Positions 1 through 11,419 of a stretch of DNA of 64,000 nt are shown piece by piece. Position 1 is the first letter of the stretch, and every line of letters starts with the position of its first letter. The translations under genes were made by a program, and so were the position numbers. Source of the stretch: Guadua angustifolia (lineage: Eukaryota > Streptophyta > Magnoliopsida > Poales > Poaceae); NCBI GenBank assembly GCA_036346375.1, contig CM070505.1, positions 54,885,772 to 54,949,771 of the forward strand. Direction: 5' to 3'. The notes beneath the pieces are model-generated. The model was not told the origin of the DNA. It saw only the letters and a list, made by a program, of their open reading frames with translations, and did no database searches.

Positions 1-645
1 TGAACCAAACATCTTCCTAGCAGGCTGTCCCTTGTCAGAAGAAGGTGCTATAGGAGAAGCACTCTCCTGAACAAAGAGACCCTGAATAACTCCTGCAGAC
101 CTAAACACCGTCCTCTCAGGGACCCCAGCTGAAACTACACCAACTCCCTCGTCCTGTCCTGCTGAAATAACTCTAGGTGGGTGACGCCTGATGTGATCAA
201 GCCAGTCAAACCCGAGACCTCTACCCTGAGATATGTTGGACTGATCTAAGATCAAATTAAGCTTCTTCTTGCCACCAACAAACTTCTCAAGAGTGCTCAC
301 GAGGTACTCACACTCCTAATGAAGCTGAGGGCAAAACTCACACGAGAGGGAAGAGGACTCAGAAGTGACACCCTTACCCTGAAACCTACGAACCTTCTCA
401 CTAAGAATCTCAACCTCTTTCTTAAAAGAAGTACAGGAAAGACACTCAGAATTCTGAACATGAGCTATTCTACCCTGAAACCTACGACTCATATCTTCTA
501 AAGCCCTGCCCATGTTCCCATCGAGCACATTACATCTAGGGCAATCAGAGGAAACAACTTGTTTTAGTTCAGCAATTTTATTTTTCAGCTTTAGGTTCTC
601 TAACCTATGGGACAATGTGACATCGTAATAAATATTAGTCGTCAC
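1..645 (-). pseudogene. Ty1-copia-like gag fragment, broken
   Basis: A minus-strand reading frame starts at 645 and runs 109 codons to a TAG at 316-318. The same frame stays open beyond the stop to the window edge, so one nonsense change splits one protein. Visible are a charged, leucine-rich N-terminal helix and three Cys pairs (CPRC, CLSC, CEFC). After the stop come STLEKFVGG and GLGFDWLDH, which resemble the 'L-x-K-x-GLGF' stretch after the coiled region of grass Ty1-copia gag proteins. A Ser/Pro-rich linker follows. The family call rests on remembered motif layout. No protease or reverse transcriptase is in view because the element leaves the window at base 1. It is a dead fragment. Confidence 0.5.
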
Positions 646-660
646 CTGTATTTAAAAACA

Positions 661-2639
661 TTATTATTCAATTTCATAAAAGGCTCAGTGAATTTCTCAA
701 CCCAAACAAGCCCCGATTGACTCAACCCTGACCTAAACTTAGCCCTAACTAGCTCCTTTTCGACCTAGCCTCCTAGAATCATCCTTGCTGTCCCTAAACC
801 TCGTAGAAAACCAATTCCAGTAGAATCCGAGTCCGAATCAGTTTTCGGGCCTGATTTGGAGTCATATTCCATATCACATGTGATCCTTTTGGCCCAGGGC
901 CCTTGAGGCTACGCCCAGCACTCCCATATAAACTCCTACCCCCCCCACATCGTCCTTTAGCCGCCCCAGCCTCCAAAACCCTAGCCGTCATCTCCTCTCC
1001 ACACCGGATCGCCTTCCCTAAGATACCATGCCTAAACCCTAGTTTTTCTTCCAGATCTATTACTCCCATTGCGTAGAGCATCTCCTGCCGATCTTTTTGA
1101 CTACCTGGATCGCCGTATTCGGTGAAGAAACGGAGAAGAAATCGGGGTCGCAAGGGTGATCTGCGCTCGGGTTGCTCCGAGGCTGACTCAGCCGACCGCC
1201 GCCGCCACGAAATTCCGCGCCCGCCTCTCCGCTGCCCACCACCATCCACCAACCGCAGGCCGCCACCCGTCCTGCTGTCTCCCCTCAGCCCTCACAACAA
1301 GATTTGTTGCCTCACCAGGCCTTACCAGCCTGACTCGCCATTGCCCACTGGGCGGCCGGCACCGCCACCAAGATCCGCTTCAGGTTGCCACAGAGAGCCC
1401 ACTGTCACCGAGGTCAGGCAGCCGCCAACAAGAATGTGCCTGCTTGCCACAGCGCACACCACAGGCCAAAATCCAACCGCCGGTTTTCTCTTCTTTTCTA
1501 TTTTCCTTCTATTTTTCCAGCGAATTACTATTTATTTGAAAGCTCCAAAAATTCCATAGGGTGCATCCGAATTCCAAATTGAGTGATTTTAGAGCCAAAA
1601 AATCACAAATAAATCCTAGTATTTTTATAAATTATTTATTTATGTATTGACTATGTGTAATGTGCTTGTATTTTCTGTTTTGTTCTTGCCCACGTAGAAC
1701 CGTGTTGCGAGTGCTGCTAGGACTGTCATCCAAGGACTCTGGAGGATCCTCAGGACCAGGACTTTTTCGAAGGCAAGCTATAGCTTCATACCTCTGTCCC
1801 AGAATTTAAAATAATATATTTATGTTCTATTTACATTTTATGCATGCATGAGATAGAGGTATGCGTGTGTGTTGAACCTACGCGAGTTAGTCTTCCACTG
1901 ACTCGTTGGAACCTTATTTGCTGATTATGTTGATTATTTCCAGCTTATCCTTGTTTAGAGTGTAGGGTTGCATCTGGGAAATACTGTTAAAACTGCTTTG
2001 TCGAGGTGTGAAGCCTCGTGCAACTGTTTTCAGAGAAAACCCTAATCAACTAAAAATAATGTAGCAGTTGGTTAGGGGAGACCAAGATGATGATGATCCT
2101 AGAATGTGGTGGAGGTGTGGAGGTCTCCTCTAATAAGGACCTGTCACTTGTGCAGTTGTGCATACTAGACCAAACTAAACAGTACAACCACTTGTGCCTT
2201 CGGCCCTGGCTTAGTACCCTATGAAATCTACTAACCACTTGCTCGTAGACTGGCCGGTTATGGTTTGTGCTTTCACTCTAGGGTTGGGCTAGCAACCTGG
2301 ACCGGAGGGGTGGGGTCGGACTTGAGACCGAATGGCTTAAATGGGAATTGGCTTTATGCGGTGGCAAGTTGGTGAAGGATTCGAGGCTGCGCACTTCGGG
2401 GCTAGTCTCAAGCGATGTCATCGTATTCGGGTCATTAAACCAAAAGAAAGGGCTTGCGAAGTGGTAGGTGTAGTAGGCTGGAACAGTCTTGTATCGAATC
2501 TCCTTCGGGATGAGTCAAGGCTTGTGGGGAATGTGTACACACTCTAATGATAGCCGTGTCCACGGTCATGGACGGGGCGAGAGGTTTCACAAGGTAGAGT
2601 TCACTTGATTTAAACAAATGATAACCTGTAGTAGTGTTA
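661..2639 (+). mobile_element. LTR and leader of a gypsy-type element, coding-free
   Basis: There is no credible protein here; the ORFs are short and Pro/Arg-rich. A TATA box lies at 927-932, followed by a pyrimidine-rich 5'UTR-like tract and a GC-rich stretch (1120-1400), then AT-rich sequence. From about 2240 to 2620 comes a long G-rich leader holding the 'GTGTCCACGGTCATGG' block at 2558-2573, which is recognisably shared with LTRs elsewhere in the window. The layout (promoter, GC-rich exon-like part, shared block) suits the long LTR of a RIRE3-like Ty3-gypsy element on the plus strand. The block stops at 2639, where an LTR of opposite orientation begins. Confidence 0.4.
925..935 (+). promoter_or_regulatory. 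TATA box of the LTR at 661-2639
   Basis: CATATAAACTCC is followed by a C-rich initiator-like run and a CCCTAGCC-rich leader typical of plant transcripts. This marks the probable start of transcription of the LTR. No start site was measured. Confidence 0.4.
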
Positions 2640-4479
2640 TGTCGGAGCCCGGTTTTACTGAACCGAACCCCTCTGTGTTAACAGCACGTGTCCCGAGGAT
2701 CAGTGCATGTACCCACAGTCAACAGAATTAAAGTACCGAAACCCACACTGGATTATTATTACAAGATACAGAGTGCTGCGGAGCATTAGAGTACAATATC
2801 ATATAGATACATCCCTTGACTATTACAAAAGGGGGAAACTTCAGAACGTAGTGTCCCGTCACAGCCACAGGCAACGCTGACCAGGAAACCGCTAGTAGTC
2901 CGGACCATCCTCCGGAAAAACAGTAATGTCATCCTGCGCATCCTGAAACTCGGTACCTACTTAGTGAAAGAACAGCCCCGCATGAAAGGCGGGGTTAGCA
3001 CGCAAATGCTAGCAAGTCTTTCCTGGGTAGGGCCAGGCTTAGGCTCAACCTAGGAAAGCTGAGGTTTATTTGCATAAAAGCATTTTACCTAAACATTTTA
3101 AATGCATTTAAGGAAAAATAAATAAATAAATAAATAGCACCAATATTCATCCTAGATAACAGTAGATATTTATCATGAATAACAACCAATCCGCAGATCT
3201 TGCAAGAACAAGTTAATACAACCAATATGCACATTCTGCGAGAACAAAATAACACCCAAGGGGTTTAACTCAGCACCATCATCTCAATATAGCCAATTCC
3301 ATTAGGAATTCATCTAGCAACGACTCACGGCCGGCACGTACTTAACCAAGTCAATTTAATTAGGGTGTAGCTATGTTGCAAAAATCCACCAAGCAGCTCT
3401 TAACTGCGAGCACGGCCAATCCGGAAAGGTTTTTACACTCTTCAGAGATTGCGCGCTTTACCCACAAGATACAGTACCTCCCCATCAAAAGGTACCATAA
3501 CAAAACCCATTAGAAATCCAATCCCCGGTTTTCCACTGTAATACTTGATAGGTCCCACAAGTACCCCTCGAGGTCGTACCCGTACGTGGCTACATGGAGA
3601 TGTACCCGTACGTGGCTATGTGAGCATCTCCGGGCAGTACACCTGAGGTGACGTCTCCCGCAGGAGCCCAGCTACGGTGCAAGCACGGTGGCAAAACCTG
3701 ACATTATCATTCCTCTAGATCCTGCCTGTCCCATTCCAAGCATGTGGTCAAACAGGAATAATCTTGGTTGGGCACTTCACAATGTTTGGTCCTTAGTCTC
3801 GGAGCGGGGAAACAAACACATACCCGAATCTCGTGCATGACGGCACCCACCATGCATCCACCCGCTCCCGATCCCAATTATTAGTTGGTCAAATTTTAAA
3901 TTTAATGATGATGAACCCCGTACAAAACCAAAGTATCCGAGACATATGCCAACGTATCAATATTCAATATGGTAACCACAATAATCAACAACCGAGAGTA
4001 GCTCATCGATTTCTAACTAAGCAGTGCTAAGCCAAATAACATGTAAAACATTGAAATGTATATAACTAAATTAAACCTACGACAATTTAAGGTAGGGGGT
4101 ACAAGTTCCATTACTCAGAGCATGTACTGGGATTATCTACGCAATATACGACAGTTTATAGAATTAGCGGTGTTGACAAAACCTAGAAAAGTAGGAGTCT
4201 AGTGGAAATACTTGCCTTCGTAACACTCGGGATACTACAGATCGTCAACTGCGTCTAGACACTCGTCGTCCGATCGATCTAGCGTAAAAATACTAAAGCA
4301 AATCAACAAACGTAACACGAAATAAAACATATATATGTAAATCTTGCTTTTTAGATGAATATTAACCTTCTGGATGATTATCTAAATTTTTATTAAAATT
4401 AATGCTTATAAAAGAAATATGCATCTTTATTAAGCCTAGGGATGCAATAAAACATTCACACCTTACTGAGTTATGCAAT
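2640..4479 (-). mobile_element. Gypsy-type LTR block, reverse orientation
   Basis: On the plus strand it opens TGTCGGAGCCCGG, which on the minus strand is an LTR end in ...CTCCGACA. Inside, at 3421-3480, is the minus-strand block GGGTAAAGCGCGCAATCTC, also found in the LTRs of elements E1 and T. There is no coding frame of note. The segment is AT-rich from 3060 to 3250 and 4020 to 4440. It ends at the Tat-type LTR starting near 4480. No primer-binding site flanks it, so it is a solo or truncated LTR. Confidence 0.4.
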
Positions 4480-5122
4480 TGACGAGGGCTGGGAGACCCT
4501 TGGCGGCCAACAAGACGGTCAATCTGAGCTCCCTAGCTCGGCCATTTCGACCACGACTGGACTGCTTTTGAGCAAGGCTTAGAGCTCGTCGCGCTCGAGG
4601 TCGGCCCCAGCGACCTTGGGCTCAGGCTGGCTCTTGTTCGGACGACGTCCCCTGGAAAGCCAGAATGTGCGTTTACTCGGCGGTTACTAAGGCGTGGGAT
4701 CATGGAACTGAGGCAGGCGTGCGCGAATTGTCCGGGACGGTTATTGCCAGCCATCAACACGCATGAAGACCACTACCCCGGGAATCTCTCCCGTCCGTTA
4801 CAGGCGGGGAGGATATAAGGCTAAGGATGGCGCAACCTGGGGGATACGGCACCAGAGTTCGAGCATTAGACATCATCATTGTTGAGCTTGAGCTGTAACA
4901 CACCCCTATACTCGAGAATAGCAAAGACCACCGCCGCAAGGCAACTGGAGTAGAGCTATTACCTTCATAGGGGCTCGAACCAGTATAAATTCCTGTGTCA
5001 CGCCGTTGTCGCCTTGTTCACCACCAAAGACGTCAATCCATTCTCCGCTGAGCAAAGCTCACCGGGTCCCTAGTATCATTAACCCCTTTTCATTTCGTGG
5101 TTGGCGATCCCGATCGTCGACA
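4480..5122 (+). mobile_element. 5' LTR of a Tat-type gypsy element (copy Z2)
   Basis: The block starts TGACGAGGGC and ends GATCGTCGACA. A TATA-like GATATAAGG lies near 4809. Its 3' half, including 'GGGGCTCGAACCAGTATAAA' (4970-4989) and 'GGTTGGCGATCCC' near the end, matches the minus-strand LTR at 48811-49630, so the two are copies of one LTR family in opposite orientation. It is followed by ACCGTGCCCACCGGGG, a degraded form of the GCCCACCGTGGGG-type sequence found next to LTRs of grass Tat elements. Confidence 0.6.
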
Positions 5123-6119
5123 ACCGTGCCCACCGGGGCCCGATAAGCCGCTTCTCGCAGAAAGACACCAAGATCGTGGTAGCATGGCGCACCTCATCGA
5201 CGGACATTCTCGAGCGTGGTTCGCACGGACCCGACTCAGGTCCTCGCCACCTCGCCACGCCGCACGACGCAAGCAAGGCTCTTGATGGCGATGTACCATT
5301 GCGCGCGCGCGGCGGATGGTCATGATCCACGCACTTTGAGGACGCTCGTCGGATGGTGCACGCCACCATCAACTGCTATAATCGCCTCCGCGAGAGGACC
5401 AGAGAATGCCGCACCTCGTCAGGGCATCCTGCACTTCCTCCTTCGGAGAGCGCCTGCGTATCGCCGGATCATGGTTGATCCCGATAGGGCGGATCGAAAC
5501 TCTTCGCCGAGCCCCGCCGGCGTGCTCGACCGGCCGCGACCGAGGTCATACCTCCGCAGCTCAAGTCACCACTGGGACCCACCGAGTAGTGATGACAACT
5601 CGTCGCGCTGCCGTCGCCAAGGCTGGCTTGCCGCGCCCCGGCAGAGGCGCCTCCAATGATCTCGGATGTGACTTTGACTCAGCCACGTCGCCGTCCCACG
5701 GGCACCAACCCGGGCAGGGTCAGGCGCGAACCGGGCTACACGAGCTCCGCGTCGACCGGTAGTAAGTCTGGGGGTCTCTCCCCGGATATTCCGCCCAGAC
5801 GCCGCAGGGTCCAAGACCGCCTGTGTTATCTCCTGGGTGACTCCCGTGCTCGACGTCATGGTCGTTCTCGCCGCAGGTCGGGTCGCCGAGGCAGCCTCGA
5901 TTCCGAGTCCAGCTGCAGTGAAGGCCTTGTCGGCGACGACCTCTCCTGCAGCACTGCCCCGCCTCTGGCTGCTCGGATATTCCGACGACCTTCGCCGAAG
6001 GCCGCCGCCGGCATTCAAGCCGGCGTTGATAGAGCGCTTCGACGGGACCAAGAATCCCGACAAGTTCCTGTCTATTTACTCGACCGCCATCCTAGCGGCC
6101 GGGGACGATGAGCTCCGGG
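5123..6119 (+). pseudogene. Tat-type leader and gag remnant
   Basis: After the LTR comes a GC-rich leader and then a gag region readable only in pieces across several frames. The clearest part is the frame ending at 6119, with FDGTKNPDKFLSIYSTAI and AAGDDELRG. This matches the conserved 'y-D-G-x-x-D-P-x-x-F-L-x-x-Y' core of plant Ty3-gypsy capsid. The protein stops abruptly where an unrelated LTR tail begins, so the capsid C-terminus, zinc knuckle and pol are missing. No frame is intact over the whole region. Confidence 0.6.
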
Positions 6120-6374
6120 GAGGACATCTACGTTTTCTACTACTTTCCGCTGCATTTGTCTCATTGGTCTTACTATTGCCTTGTGAGGCTGAATATTGTA
6201 AGTGATTATAAGATCATACACTAGTTATATTCAATAAATAAAGTCTTATTATTCTTATCGTTGTGTATGATATGATGCTTACCGATGTTAGGCTGTATAC
6301 ACTAGCGATTGATCCCGGGACTAGTGCGGTAAAACACAGTGGATTCGAATTGGTGAATTCGGGTCCTTACAGGA
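6120..6374 (+). mobile_element. LTR 3' tail of a RIRE3-like gypsy element
   Basis: The sequence 'CTTTCCGCTGCATTTGTC', an AATAAATAAAG poly(A)-type signal near 6233 and an end at GGGTCCTTACA fit the R-U5 end of long gypsy LTRs. The same 'TTCCGCTG...' start appears on the minus strand in element E1 (TTCCGCTGTTTTAAGGC). The rest of the element is absent. It probably truncated the Tat gag at its left side. Confidence 0.4.
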
Positions 6375-6945
6375 TTTGGGAGACCTGCTCTTCCAATCAA
6401 CGGTGCACACCGACGCAGCTGGGCGAGGCAACCTGTAGGTGGCAGTGCAATAGGGAGAGACAGAGGGGCAAAACCGTTGCTTTTGGGGCTAAACCTTTTC
6501 TCTTTTATGTGTTTCCTCTTAGGTGATGGTCATGTGCTATATGTAGGGATTGAGATGATGTCTCTCTCCCACAACTAGCAAGGTGGTACTAAAAAGTTTC
6601 ACACCCACTTCCACAAGATGAACCTATGGGCCTTCGAGATTTACTTGGAATTATTCTCAAATATATTGTGCCAAGCCCATATATTCTAACAGTCCCCTAC
6701 CAGATCTCAATGTCCCATAAAGATTTGCATGTTCCCAATATTGTTTGATATACTAGTGTTTCCATGAAGACATGTTAAGGTTGACAGAACATCCACCTAG
6801 AGTTCAAGCTACACTCATCCACAACTTTTGGACAAAAGGACTAAACTTTGAATTGCAAGTTTTGTGTTAAATCTTGAATGGTCCTTTCCCCTCGTATAGA
6901 TGATAAAATTTGCTAGAAAACTTGAAATGGAGCATATATGCAAGT
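6375..6945. other. Non-coding, LTR-like sequence of unknown family
   Basis: There is no gene. The part from about 6570 to 6900 ('CCCCTACCAGATCTCAATG', 'CAAGCTACACTCATCCACAA') has the look of a Ty1-copia LTR that I remember as common in grasses. I cannot place its ends or find a target duplication. Confidence 0.25.
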
Positions 6946-7925
6946 GGCAGCTCAACTATGGGGCATTTCATCAAGGACAATCAACTATGGAGCAAATATG
7001 TAAGGACCCCTCAACTATGGAGCAAATCATTAATTTTTTCTTTTCGGAGATGTCCCATAGTTGAGGTGCAATTGTCTAAATGACATCCTTTACATTGATA
7101 GCTAATATGCCTCATAGTTGATAGATCAATTGCCAATATACCATTTTCAAATTTTTACTCAGATTTTGCAAAGATTTAGACTTAAAATACCCATTGTACC
7201 CTCTTAAGGATATCGTATTTCAAGTATTATCGACTTGGCGATGAATTTGATATCGCTATCTTGGATAATTGATGTCGGCATCAATATATTACTTGCACGA
7301 AAAAACGTGCTTGTGCCATCTATTAGCACTCTACTAAACGTGATCCGGATTTAACATATTTTCTGTTCCTTAATCGATTGAAAATAATAATTCATTTCGA
7401 TCAACTAAAACTGCACGACACTAATAAATTTTTAATACAATTAAACTTTAACCTCTACATATAATGTATTTACTTTTTTATATATTTAGGGGTTTACTAG
7501 AGTTAAATATTTTATCTAGATTTTTATTTTGTTCTTTGTAAATTGTAGTTTTGCACCCTGGACACAGATCACTAGCTAGCTAGACAAAGCGGTGAAAGTT
7601 GAAGCTGGGGAGAAATTGCTGCCGTGTACGTACCTAGTTTGATGATATTGGATGCATGTCATATCATGATAACGATTAGTTTTACTCTGTTGATTCGTAG
7701 GTATGCACATGCGTACATAGAAAAAAGACACTTTTGTTTGAAGATTTTCAATCGACTGGTCAAGCAAACAGAAGGCGGATTGGTTTTCCTAGGCGGTGCC
7801 CCTAGAAAAGAAAAGTGGAGGGTACGATCGGTATTTCACGTCTAAATCTTTGTAAAATCTGAGCAAAAGTTTGAAAAATGGTATGTTGCCAATTGATGTA
7901 TCAACTATAGGGCATACTAGGTAGA
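6946..7925. repeat. Possible DNA transposon with repeated terminal motifs
   Basis: The motif CAACTATGG(A/G)GCA occurs at about 6954, 6981 and 7013. Reverse-strand versions (CCCATAGTTGA, CTCATAGTTGA) lie at about 7051 and 7111, and a further forward copy (CAACTATAGGGCAT) at about 7902. Sub-repeated ends facing each other about 1 kb apart fit a Mutator-like or similar non-autonomous element. No transposase frame is present between them, and no exact target duplication could be fixed. The left part (6946-7150) could on its own be a small foldback repeat. Confidence 0.35.
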
Positions 7926-8089
7926 AAAGCGCGCTACGCTGCGCCGGTTGAATTTCGATAGCATGCGCTCGGAAAAATAAACTTTTTTTATTTTCGCAAA
8001 ACCACCAACCGGTCAAAAATAGTCCAGAGGAAAAGGGGAAAAATTATCGAGATGACAACATTCTTTGTCGAGCCTAATACTCTACGTGT

Positions 8090-8525
8090 TCATCGTAAGT
8101 TGATACAAACCTTCGATGAATCTGTTTTTGGTGACGAAAACATTGTTTTCGCTTTTTTGGTGTTGAAAACATTTTTTCGGTTTTTTTGTTGCGCTTGTTA
8201 AAAAATGGGTCGTTAGGACCCACCGGCGATCCGCGGACGAAAACATTGTTTCGCTTTTTGGGTGTCGAAAATATTTTTCCGGTTTTTTTGTTGCGCTTGC
8301 TAAAAAAATGGGTCGTTAGGACCTACCGTCAATCCACTCGTCGCTATAAATCATGGACGAATCTACATTTTTTAAAAACCATGTTACGATCCGCTGGCAA
8401 ATACATAAGTTGCTATAAAATTTCGATGAATCTGCTTTTTTGTGACGAAAATATTTTTTCCGGTTTTTGGGTGGCGAAAAAATTGTTTCCGGTTTTTCGT
8501 GGCGAAAACATTTTTTCGGAAAAAC
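8090..8525. repeat. Degenerate 103-bp tandem repeat, GAAAA/TTTTT-rich
   Basis: Two adjacent units begin GACGAAAACATTG at 8133 and 8236 (103-bp spacing) and share TTGTTGCGCTTG followed by ATGGGTCGTTAGGACC. A third, more decayed unit begins near 8444. The phrase 'TTCGATGAATCTG' precedes the first and third units about 310 bp apart, which suggests a higher-order duplication. Open frames across the block (e.g. 8186-8623) arise from the repeats and are not credible genes. No family was recognised. Confidence 0.55.
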
Positions 8526-8863
8526 GGAGAAAGGACTCGAACGTAAGAAGCAGGGACCCGATGTTATTTTTTGGACCTGCTCGCTATCCCGAAAAATTAG
8601 AAAAGGGCTTGTTCGCGATTTGAAACTAACGGGAGGCTTTTTCCAGAAAAATACCGCCAGGACCCAAACGCTAAGTGAAAAAATATCTTTGTCTCTTAGG
8701 AAATTGCATGTGGACCTATCCGTAATTTCAAGAAATGGAAGGGCTTTTTTGCAAAAGTGCAAGGTGACAGGTGGCCATGCCGGTTGCTCTCCAATTCTTG
8801 CACATATAGGTATGTTAATGATTAGCTATTACAATGGGGCACTTTGGCAAAATCTCATTTTGA

Positions 8864-8926
8864 TTTAGAACAAAACAATAGGCGACACTATGCATGCGAT
8901 AAAAATCCTGACATGGTTTTCAAAAA
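8864..8926 (+). repeat. Upstream copy of a 64-bp direct repeat
   Basis: The segment 'TTTAGAACAAAACAATAGGC' and what follows to 8926 recurs with about 10 differences at 12191-12254, directly 5' of the resistance-type gene. The two copies are 3.3 kb apart in the same orientation and bracket the MITE/TRIM block. Confidence 0.75.
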
Positions 8927-8939
8927 GAGGAAAGGTAGA

Positions 8940-9959
8940 TAAGAGCATGTTTATTGCTAGACACAAACAAGACCCAAATGTAGATCCTAATACTGTAGCA
9001 GTAGGATAGGAAATAAAATATGTGAGAGAAATATAGGGAGGATTGGAGAGAGAATGAATATCGAAGGGTTTAGGTATTGGAAGCGTCTATCATTAAAGAT
9101 GTCCTAATGGTGCTCCGTCAGGCGGAGCACCCTCTTCTTCTTCCTCCCCTTCGCCTCCGCCCTTCTCTTGTCCTCTCATCCTTCCTCCGCCTTAGCCCTC
9201 CTCATCCTCCTCTCCTTCTTCATGTCGCTGCCACCTTCGCCGCACGTGCTCCCCAACAAGCTTAGAGGGGCGCATGCCTAGCTGCTGGGGATGGGATCGT
9301 GAGGGGAGCTGGGGCGCCAGCAGGCACCGAGACGGGACAAAGCGAAGGTGGCCCAACTACATGCATTTGAGCGATCGACGATGACGACCGGACTTAGGGT
9401 GGGCAGGGCGGATGCGAGGGCGGAGGGAGTGGGTGGCTTAGTTAGAATCTATGTGTTCGAACTACTTAATCCAGGAAGTAGAATAGATAAAGCATAGAAG
9501 GGATTCAACTCTATTTTCAGACCCCTACACAATGGTGAACCCATCGAACCTAGATATAACAGGGGAGGGGAGGGAAGGGAGGAATGATGTGAGTGGATTG
9601 GAAGAGGGGGAAAACTGCAATATATAGCAGCCCTGGCTTCCGAGGCAAGCTACAACGGGCAAGCTTCTTGTGGAAGCTTCCTGAAACCAAAAGGTTCTCT
9701 CTCCTGTTTTTGTCACGCCTACCTACTAATAGATGGATTCACCCCTGCATTACTCATGCATTGCATTAATTTTTTAATACTCCAAAAAAAATAAAAATGT
9801 CGAATTTATTTTTTACTAGGCGTATTGACAGCGATTCCATATGTATTCAATAAATATGTCGCATACTAATTCATATATGAAAATATGGTGGTTGCAAAGT
9901 TGTTATAGTATATAAATATAGTATTGGGGAGAGAAAAAAAGAGTTGAAGATACTATAGA
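8940..9959. other. Non-coding stretch; short perfect hairpin
   Basis: There is no supported gene. The segment 8940-9060 resembles a decayed 'gagcatcc' MITE. At 9109-9131 is a perfect 9-bp hairpin (GGTGCTCCG, 5-base loop, CGGAGCACC). CT-rich and GA-rich tracts follow (9130-9230, 9560-9620). Small frames here are Leu/Pro-rich artefacts of these tracts. Confidence 0.3.
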
Positions 9960-10095
9960 GTGTCTGATGTGGAGGAAGCTGTCATTATAAGAGTCTCTTC
10001 AACTATAAAATTCTTTCACACTTTATACTGCACTCTAAAATTTTCTTTTTTTTCCAACGGGTCTTTTACCTTTAAAACACAGTTTTTATAGTGTA
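9960..10095. mobile_element. Partial MITE of the 'gagcatcc' family
   Basis: It contains 'TTTCACACTTTATACTGCA' and 'CACTCTAAAATTTTC', the internal sequence shared with the intact copies at 10099-10280 and 10284-10456. It lacks the left terminal repeat. It abuts the TTA target of the next copy. Confidence 0.5.
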
Positions 10096-10098
10096 TTA

Positions 10099-10280
10099 GA
10101 GCATCCACAATAAACACTTTAAAATTTTTCTCTATAACACTATTTCTACACACTCTATCTACATTATAAATTTTCTTCACACTTTGTATTACACTCTAAA
10201 ATATTGCTTCCCTTCAGCAAGCACTCTATCATAAAAAAGACAGAGCAACAATGGTTTACTGTTTTCTGCTATGTATGCTC
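10099..10280. mobile_element. Tourist-like MITE (182 bp)
   Basis: It starts GAGCATCC and ends GTATGCTC, flanked by TTA (10096-10098) and TTA (10281-10283). A 3-bp TTA duplication with a short GAG-starting terminal repeat fits the PIF/Harbinger (Tourist) group. It has no coding capacity. Its right TTA is also the left TTA of the next copy. Confidence 0.75.
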
Positions 10281-10283
10281 TTA

Positions 10284-10456
10284 GAGCATCCGTATCGGGG
10301 TATCTATAATACTGTAGCACTGGATAGAGACTCTAATGTGGAAAAGGAATCTTTTAGTGTGTAGTGTAAAGTGTGAAGAAAATTTAGTGTGAAGGATAGA
10401 GTAGGGAGGAAATAGTGATTTGGAGTAGGGATATAGAGATCCAAATGTGGATGCTC
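10284..10456. mobile_element. Tourist-like MITE (173 bp)
   Basis: Perfect 8-bp terminal repeats (GAGCATCC...GGATGCTC) are flanked by TTA at 10281-10283 and 10457-10459. The interior is in the opposite orientation to the preceding copy ('AAAGTGTGAAGAAAATTTAG' against its complement there). The two therefore form a back-to-back pair sharing one TTA. Confidence 0.8.
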
Positions 10457-10473
10457 TTAGAGTGCCCTGATAG

Positions 10474-11419
10474 TGTTGGGTTTAGTCCCACATCGGATAT
10501 TGGTGATGGGGAGCACAACATAAAAGGTGGAGACATCTCTCATCCATCAGGCTAGTCTTTTGGGTTGAGTTAGGCTAGGACCTTGGTTGTGGCTCGTTAG
10601 GCCAATGGATGTGGAAGACTGGCCGAGACCAGTGTTGGTCTCGGGAGCCGGATCATGCGGGCCATGAGATGGCAGAGCGCAATGATCCCAACAAGTGGTA
10701 TCGAGCTATGATCCAAACCCTAACGCCTCTAGAAGATCACACGGTATAGAGACAAGGGTCCGATATGTGATGGGGGAGATTGTTGGGTTTAGTCCCACAT
10801 CGGATATTGGTGATGGGGGAGCACAACTTAAAAGGTAGAGGCATCTCTCACCCATTAGGCTAGTCTTTTGGGTTGAGTTGGGCCAGGCCCTTGGTTGAGC
10901 ATGGTATATAAGGGTGAGGGAGCACCCCCTCATTGAGCTAGTTTTTTGAGGGGGAAATGGCCCAAAAGACCTTGGCCCGCTGCTCTGGTTGGTCCTGTGA
11001 GTGCGGGACAACGGCTCGATCCGGACGCTAGTGTGGCGGTCCTACCGACAATTGGTATCGAGCCAAGGTTTGAAACCCTAACGCCTCAAGGGTCGTGACG
11101 GTTATGGGGAGCCTTGAAAACAAGTCTCGGGTGACATGGGCTTGATGTCACGGGAGATTGTTGGGCTCGATGTGTGATGGGGGAGATTATTGGGTTTAGT
11201 CCCACATCGGATATTGGTGATGGGGGAGCACAACATAAAAGGTGGAGGCATCTCTTACCCATCAGGCTAGTCTTTTGAGTTGAGTTAGGTCAGGACCTTG
11301 GTTGTGGCTCTGGTTAGGCCAATGGATGTGGAAGACCTGGGCCGAGACCAGGTGTTGGTCTCGGGGGGAGCCGGATCACTGCGGGCTATGAGATGGCAGG
11401 AGCGCAGCGGATCCCAACA
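10474..11419 (+). mobile_element. Three-LTR TRIM retrotransposon with 5-bp TSD
   Basis: The whole 946-bp unit is flanked by GATAG at 10469-10473 and 11420-11424. LTR1 is 10474-10693, LTR2 10781-11050 and LTR3 11188-11419. Each starts T(G/A)TTGGGTTTAGTCCCACA; LTR1 and LTR3 end in GATCCCAACA. Each internal segment opens with TGGTATCGAGC (10696 and 11053), matching a tRNA-Met primer site, and closes with a GGGGGAGAT polypurine tract. There is no coding capacity, as expected for terminal-repeat retrotransposons in miniature, which are mobilised in trans. LTR1 and LTR3 agree through their 3' halves. LTR2 shares only the first ~150 bp and then diverges, so it looks chimeric. Confidence 0.9.

Noticed and set aside
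794..1252. Minus-strand 152-codon frame at the left end
   Set aside because: It is Gly/Arg-rich, overlaps a plus-strand promoter and GC-rich leader, has no domain, and opposite-strand frames of similar length exist. It is a composition artefact of the LTR.
1122..1559. Plus-strand 145-codon Pro/Arg-rich frame
   Set aside because: It lies in the exon-like GC-rich part of an LTR, with no family features and three overlapping frames equally open.
8186..8623. 145-codon frame with repeated Phe/Lys phrases
   Set aside because: It is produced by the 103-bp tandem repeat; the same stretch is open on the other strand.
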